Below are positions 58,041-64,000 of a stretch of DNA of 64,000 nucleotides, piece by piece. The notes below the pieces were generated by a model. The model was not told the DNA's origin. It made no database searches and saw nothing but the letters and a program-made list of their open reading frames with translations. Numbering within the stretch: position 1 is the stretch's first letter; each line of letters starts with the position of its first letter. The stretch covers positions 56,507,459-56,571,458 of the forward strand of contig NC_071392.1 in the NCBI RefSeq assembly GCF_022682495.2. The letters are read 5' to 3'. The position numbers were made by a program, and so were the translations under genes. The DNA is from Desmodus rotundus (Eukaryota > Chordata > Mammalia > Chiroptera > Phyllostomidae).

Positions 58041-60530
58041 CATGGGTACTCTAATAGGGATTGCATTGAATCTATAAGTAGCTTTTGGTAGTGGGTCCAT
58101 TTTGATGATGTTAATTCTCCCAATCCATGAGCATGGTACATGCTTCCATTTGTTTGTGTCTTCCTCAGTTTCTTTCTTCAGTGTTGTGTAGCTTTCTGAG
58201 TAAAGGTCTTTTACCTCCTTGGTTAGGTTTATTCCTAGGTACTTTATTTTTCTTGTTGCTATATGAAATGGTATTTTTTTCTTGGTTTCTCTTTCTGCAA
58301 TTTCATTGTTGGTATACAGGAATGCCTTTGATTTCTGAGTATTGCCTTTGTATCCAGCTGTTTTGCCAAATTCATTTAGTAGGTCAAGTAGGTTTTTTGG
58401 TGGAGTCTATAGGATTTTCCATGTACACTATCATGTCATCTGCAAACAGTGACAGTTTCATTTCCTCAGTTCCTATTTGGATGCCTTTCACTTCTTTTTC
58501 TTGTTTGATTGCTTGGCTAGGACTTCCAATACTATGTTGAATAGGAGTGGTGAGAGAGGGCATCCCTGTCTTGTTCCTGATATTAGTGGGAAAACTCTAA
58601 TTTTTTGTCCATTGAGTATGATGTTGGCTGTAGGTCTCTCATATATGGCCTTTATTATCTTGAGGAATGCTACCTTTATTCCCACTTTGCTGAGTGTTTT
58701 TATCAGAAATGGGTGCTGTATCTTATCAAATGTTTTTCCGCATCTATTGATATGATCAAGTGGTTTTTGTCTTTGCTGTTGTTGATCTGATGTACTATGT
58801 TTATGGATTTTTGAATACTGTACCATCCTTTCATCCCTGCGATGTATCCCACTTGTTCATGTTGTATGATCTTTTTAATGTATTGCTGGATGCGGTTTGC
58901 CAATATTTTGTTGAGAATTTTAGCATCTATGTTCATCAACTATATTGGCCAGAAGTTTTCTTTCTTTGTTGTGTCTTTATCTGCTTGGGATTAGGATGAT
59001 GGTGGCTTCATAAAAAGAGTTTGGGAGTCTTCCATCAGTTTGGATTTTTTCAAATAGTCTGTGAAGGATAGGGGTTAGCTCTTCCTTAAAGGCTTTGTAG
59101 AATTCTCCTCTAAAACAATATGGTCCAGGGTTTTTGTGTGTTGGGAGGTTTTGATGACTGCTTCAATTTCGTCTTCTGTTATTGGTCTGTTCAGGTTTTC
59201 TGCTTCTTCTTCATTCAGTTTTGGAAGATTATATTTTTATAGAAATGTGTCCATTTCACCTAGGTTTTCAAATTTCTTGGCATACAGTTCCTCCTAGTAA
59301 TTTATTACAGTCCTTTGTATTTCTGTGGTATCAGTTGTAATCTCTCCTCTTTTATTTCTAATTGTATTTACTTGGATCCTCTCTCTTTTTTTCTTGATGA
59401 GCCTACATAAAGGCTTATTGATTTTGTTTATTTTTTCAAAGAACCAGCTCCTCGATTCATTGATCCTTAGAATTTTGCTTTTAGTCTCTATGTCATTTTA
59501 TTCTGTTGTGTTCTTGGTTATTTCCTTCCTTCTTCTTTCTCTGGGCTATCTTTTTTGTTGTTCCTCAGGTTCTTGTAGGCGTAGCGTTAGGTTGTTTGTT
59601 TGAAATGTTTCTATCTTTTTAAGGTAAGCCTGTATTGCTATAAACTTCCCTCTCAGGACTGCCTTTGCTGTGTCCCATAGGTTTTGGGTTGTTGTGAGTT
59701 CGTTTTCATTTGTTTCCAGAAAGTTTTTGATTTCTTCCCTAATCTCATTCTTCACCCATTCATTGTTTAATAGCATGCTATTCAGTCTCCATGATTTTGA
59801 GTGTTTTGGGTTTTTTTCTTTAGGGTTGGTTTCTCGTTTCAGTCCCATGTGGTCTGAGAAAATGCTTGGTATGATTTCAATTTTCTTGAAATTGTTGAGG
59901 CTTGCTTTGTGTCCTATGATGTGGTCTATCTTTGAAAAAGTTCCATGGACACTTGAAAAGAATGTGTATTTTGCATCTTTGGGATGAAAAGCTCTATATA
60001 TATCAGTAAAGTCCTTTTCCTCTAGGGTATTGTTAAGTGACACCCTATCCTTGCTGATATTTTGTTTGGAAGATCTGTCCATTTTTGATAGTGGGGTGTT
60101 AAAGTCCCCTACTATAATTGCATTGCTGTCAATATCTTTCTTGAAGTCCTCCAAGATTTTCTTTATGTATTTGGGTGCTCCTATGTTGGGTGCATATATA
60201 TTTACAATGTTTATGTCTTCTTGGTGGATTCTTCCTTTGAGTGTTATGAAGTGACCTTCTGGGTCTCTCTTTATGGCCCTTTTTTTTTAAGTCTACTTTG
60301 TCTGATATGAGTATTGCTACCCCTGCTTTTTTTTTCCTGTCCATTTGCTTGGAAAATCTGTTTCCAGCCCTTCTATTTCAGTCTGTGTAGGTCTTTTCTC
60401 TTGAGATGGGTCTCTTGTAGGCAGCATATGTGTGGGTCATGTTTTCTTATCCATTCAGCTATTTTATGTCTTTGATTGGAGCATTTAATCCATTTACATT
60501 TAAGGTTATTATTGATAGGTAGCTATTCAT
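57997..60530 (-). pseudogene. ORF2: L1 ORF2, broken and cut
   Basis: The longest run is 59546-60154 (202 codons), covering the endonuclease C-terminal half with [26 protein letters not shown] and the catalytic-type SDH motif intact. The RT part (58488-58939) is split by stops and a deletion near the FADD region. The C-terminal Cys-rich domain is missing. Confidence 0.85.
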
Positions 60531-60582
60531 TGCCGTTTTTTCCTACCTGTGTTCCTCTGTCTTTCTCTTTTCCTTCCTTTCC

Positions 60583-61583
60583 TTAAAGCAGTCCCTTTAG
60601 CATCTCTTGCAGAACTAGTTTGGTGGAGGTATATTCTTTTAGACTTCTTTTGTCTGGGAAACTCTTTCTTCTTTTTCTTTTTTAAATTTTAATTTTTTAT
60701 TGTTATTCAGTTACAGATATGTGGCTTTCTCCCCATCCCTCTATTTATTTGGCCTTCTACGTTGATTCAGAGCCTTGCTGGGTAAAGTAATCTTGGTTTC
60801 AGGCCTCTGGTTCTCATTACTTGGAATATTTTTTGCCATTCTCTTCTGGCTTCGAGTGTTTCCATTGAGAGGTCAGTTCCTAACCTTATTGGGGCTCCCT
60901 TGTATGTTACTTCCTGTTTCTCCCTTGCTGCCTTTAAGATCCTCTCTTTTTCCTGGAATTTTGCCATTTTAATTTTGATGTGTCTTGCAGTGGGCCTCTT
61001 TGTCTTCCTCTTGTTTGGGACTCTCTGTGTTTCCTGGATTTGTGTGACTTTTTCTTTCATCAGATAGGGAAATTTTCCATCATTACTTTTTCAAACAGGT
61101 TTTGTATCCCTTGTTCTTCTTTTTCTCCTTCTGGTATTCCTATTATACAGATATTATTACGTTTCACATTGTCCTGCATTTCCCTTAATCCCTCTTCATT
61201 CTTTCTGAGCCTCTTTTCCTTTCTTGCTCTTTCTGGGTGTTTTTTCCTAGTTTTTCCTCCAAATTGCTTATCTGATCCTCTGCTTCATCAAGTCTGCTTT
61301 TGATTCCTTCTACTGTGTTCTTCAATTTAGAAATTGTATTCTACATTTTCTCTTGGACCTTGTTGATAGTTTCTATTTCCTTTTTCATGTTGGTATAGTT
61401 TGCAGTGAATTCTTTTCAGTTTCCCTATAGTTTCTGGTAGTTCTCTGTGAGGTCAGTGACCTTCCTGATAACCATTGCTTTGAACTCAGTATCTGAGAGT
61501 TGACTTGCCTCTTTTTCAGTTAGCATTGTTTCTGAGGCTTCCCCCTTTCCTTTCATTTGGGGATTGTTTCTTTGTCTTCCCAT
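60583..61583 (-). pseudogene. ORF1: L1 ORF1, broken
   Basis: It starts at 61583 (MGRQRNNPQMKG). The coiled coil is damaged. The best piece is 60767-61060 (97 codons), with KRPTARHIKIKMAKFQEKER and MRTRGLKPRLLYPARL of the RRM/CTD. A short L1 tail has inserted at 60672-60743, inside the ORF1 end. Confidence 0.85.
60672..60743 (-). mobile_element. ~70-bp L1 tail inserted in ORF1
   Basis: ATTTTTTATTGTTATTCAGTTACAG and TTTCTCCCCATCCCTC are the reversed last ~60 bases of an L1. The interrupted host text is GAAACTCTTT...ATTTGGCCTTC. Confidence 0.8.
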
Positions 61584-63215
61584 TGTTTGTGAGACTCTTC
61601 TTGTTAGCCTCTGCTTCCTAAATTGATCTGTTTTGACTCCCTGGGTTTATGGTATGAACTTCTATAGTACAATGCCAATGGGATTCAGTGGTGCGGTCTC
61701 CTTAATCTCCTGTGCTCTCTGGTCTTGAGCTGACTTTTATTGGTCTAACATGGTCTACCTCTGATCTTTTCAGCACTCCAGATTTTATTGTCTCTCCTGT
61801 GGGAAAAAGAGAAAGAAGGGTGATAAAAAAGGGGACGGGAAGGAGGGAAAAGGGAATAGAAAAGGAATGGAAGGAGGGAGGAAAGGAAGGAAGAAGGAAT
61901 AAAAAAAGATTGGTGGAAAGATAAGTAGAAGGAATTTTAACAAAAATTCAAACAAAAAATAAAGAAAAGAAGGCAAGAAGAAGGAATAAACAAGGTAAAG
62001 GATGCAAGGAAGAAGGAATAAAAAAAAAAAGAAGGACAGAAATGAAGAAGGAATTTAGGGCAAAAGGAAAAAAAAAGTCTTCTGCTGGCTTTAAATCGGT
62101 CATGTTAGTTCTGGTGGTCTTCCTGTGTGTGAAACAGGATGGGGTGGTTGGAAGATTGGTTTCACTTTTCTCCCTTCCTGAGCCACACTCTTCGCTGTTG
62201 TTAAGCCTCAAGTCCAGTTCCTCAGGGTCCTTCTGTTCCCCACTAGGCCTTTAGTTCACCAGTTGTACTGTCCTTGAGCTGCACCAATTAGGGGCAACTC
62301 ACACTCCAAGTTCTTGCTGTTTGCTGTTTTAGATGCTAGGGACTCTCCGTGCTCCTACTGGGTAGTTCAGCCCCCTACTGGGTTAAGTCTTTCCGGGGAA
62401 TGCAATGTCCCCTAGCCCTGCAGCCCCCCTCTGCTGGGCTTTCTGCCTTCCTCCTAGAGAGCGAGTAGGCCCTGTAGGGCTTTGTGCGCAGGGGCTAGGT
62501 AAGAGTTGTTCAGAACTAGTGCTTTAAGTGTGGTTCCCCAGCAGGCAGCCAGGTGGTTGATTGGGTTATGTGGCTGATCCGCAGCTTTAGGCCTGGGTTG
62601 CACTGTGGATCTGGGGCTTTGGGCCTGTGCGTGGGGAAGCCAGCCACTGATCCAGGTGCACACCCACCCAAGGTTTCAGGTGTGGGTGCCCAGGCGGGGT
62701 TTCAGGTGTGGGCGCCCAGTCCACTAATCTCGGAGTGCGCCAGCTGGGCTTCAGGTGGAGCTGGGGCTACTTATCCTGTTTTCACAATCCAGGGGCTGAG
62801 GAAGGATGGGCGCCAGAGGCCATGGCTGCTGTGGAGTGTTCTCTAGCACTGAGTGCCTCTATTTTCTCCTGTTCTTTGTGAGAAATTCCTCCTATTCAAG
62901 CCCCCCTGGTCCAAACAAACACCTGGTCTCCCACACAGCCCAGCCTGGCTCTCTCCCAAGAATCCTGCAGCAGACCCTGCACCCAGGCGGGGGGCTTCAG
63001 CCGCCCTGGTACCGATGCTGGTCCCAGGGACCTTATTGTCCTTAAACACTCTTCTTACCGTCTGATCTTTCAATGTCCTCTATCTTTGGTCTCAGATCTT
63101 CATGTATGCTGGAATACCATTGGCTGTGCACTCTGTTCCTCAGATCAGCTAGGTGTTTCACTGGTGCCCAGGGGAAGTGAACTCCTCTCCCACCTATCTC
63201 GCCGCCATCTTCTCT
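61584..63215 (-). promoter_or_regulatory. L1 5'UTR/promoter, minus strand
   Basis: It has the same order as the other full-length copies: 5' GATGGCGGCGAG start, a GC-rich section with short repeats (62640-62760) and a purine-rich strand at 61800-62080 (pyrimidine tract on the sense strand). The splice-like site reads CCCACAG|GAGAG at about 61796, so the donor GT is lost in this copy. Confidence 0.75.
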
Positions 63216-63580
63216 CGATATTTATGTTTTTTTTAAGACCTAATTTTCTCAGATCATGTAAGATCAATGGACATGGTCATTCTCCCTCCCATGTCTTAGG
63301 GCCCAGAAAGAATGGGTGTTGTTTTGAAAATGGATTGTAATTCCCTCCTTATTCCCTTTTTGGAGTGACTTTGTCTTGTGTCTGTTCTTGACCTTTTCCT
63401 TCTGCACATACACACTGATGGAATGTACAACCTGGACCCATGCTGCCTTTGTCTGCAACCCCTTATAAGGAGCCTCAGACTGGAGGAGGTATGGTCTTGC
63501 ACTGTACCTGCTGCTATTAGTTCACTCTACTATGATGTGAATAATAAACTGCATGTCAACATCTGCTAGTCCTCTGAATT
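63216..63580 (+). mobile_element. Possible LTR remnant
   Basis: A TATA-like CTTATAAGG (63463-63471) lies ~70 bp before an AATAAA signal (63543-63548), with a TG-rich segment after it. This spacing suits a retroviral LTR U3-R. No ends, target duplication or family were recognised. It could be ordinary unique sequence. Confidence 0.25.
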
Positions 63581-63582
63581 TC

Positions 63583-63610
63583 TTTTTTTTTTTTTTTTTT
63601 TTTTTTTTTT
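63583..63610. repeat. Poly-T run
   Basis: 28 consecutive Ts. It may be a reversed retrotransposon tail, but no body is recognisable beside it. Confidence 0.9.
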
Positions 63611-64000
63611 AGGATATCATGAATACTTAAGGAGTTTCCAGTTTGGAGCTCCTGCATTAAATTGATGTCATGAACAAGATATTCTTGAAAATATCCCTGT
63701 CAAGTAGACTGCATGTGATAACATGCCAGATGGGAGAGGCCAGGAGAAAATCTTGGAAATAGTGGGGGGAATCTTGGGGTAAAGCACCAGTATTGCTGGG
63801 CTATCTCCAAGGTGCCTGTGGGCCTTGCAGAGGACTTGCATGCAGGAAAAGAATGAAGCAGGCAAAGCAAAAGTACAGTAGTTACAGGGGGATCTTAAGT
63901 TAGAGAGAAAATAAGGAGATAAGATTCTAAGGTTAGTTCTAGCTCCTATTGAAATTTTGCCTTTGCTTTAGATTTGTTTTGGTTTCTGTTTTGGAAAGGA
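63611..64000. other. No gene recognised
   Basis: Purine-rich, apparently single-copy sequence to the window end. No domain in the 65-codon minus frame at 63668-63865. Confidence 0.5.

Larger units (their letters stand above)
57997..63215 (-). mobile_element. L1, right arm of palindrome (3' third missing)
   Basis: On the minus strand it has the 5' end GATGGCGGCGAGATAGGTGG (complement of about 63190-63210), 5'UTR (61584-63215), ORF1 (60583-61583) and ORF2 from 60530 down to about 57997. It breaks within ~60 bp of the point where the left arm breaks. Its 5'UTR is of the same type as the full-length copies at 27846-34679 and 35562-42167. Confidence 0.92.

Noticed and set aside
57997..63215. Twin-priming (5' inversion) as origin of the L1 pair
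   Set aside because: Twin priming inverts part of one element and leaves a single 5' end and a tail. Here both arms have complete, different 5'UTRs and neither has a tail.

Overview
The window is non-coding mammalian chromosome sequence made almost entirely of retrotransposons. I recognise no host gene, rRNA, tRNA gene or CRISPR array, and there are no bacterial operon features. The best taxon guess is a bat (probably Yangochiroptera). The tRNA-derived SINEs open with the Ves-type CCCTGGCTGGTGTGGCTCAG. The LINE-1 (L1) copies end in the bat-like CAACTGTAATTGAATAACAA tail. There are also copies of an ORF1-only, HAL1-like family. This assignment rests on recalled family sequences, not on a search.

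Layout. 1-5.2 kb: a plus-strand L1 with a deleted middle, then an L1 5'UTR fragment and an old SINE. 5.2-13 kb: mostly old single-copy-looking DNA with a MER5A-like element, a possible LTR pair, short L1 tails and two Ves SINEs. 13-19 kb: two decayed plus-strand L1s, one carrying a 344-bp inverted-repeat DNA transposon flanked by TA. 19.2-20.6 kb: a 5'-truncated minus-strand L1. 21.4-42.4 kb: one old minus-strand L1 of about 3.5 kb, split by five later insertions: a short HAL1-like tail, a truncated L1, a 1.6-kb HAL1-like element, a full-length minus-strand L1 and a full-length plus-strand L1 with a clean 15-bp target duplication. 42.7-51 kb: an L1 5'UTR fragment and a near full-length minus-strand L1 whose 5'UTR contains two tandem ~287-bp monomers. 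51-53 kb: ancient L1. 53-63.2 kb: two L1s joined tail to tail at nearly the same point of ORF2, making a 10-kb imperfect palindrome with no 3' ends. 63.2-64 kb: possible LTR and a poly-T run.

All L1 reading frames are broken. The youngest copy (35562-42167) retains recognisable endonuclease, reverse transcriptase and Cys-rich segments but carries several frameshifts and stops. It could not make intact ORF1p or ORF2p as read here.

The most unusual signals are structural. There are four fold-back or template-switch scars inside L1 copies. The palindromic L1 pair is a fifth inverted structure. One insertion site was used twice and left three copies of the target. The L1 5'UTR carries a long pyrimidine tract ending in CAG|GTGAG, which looks like a recursive splice site.
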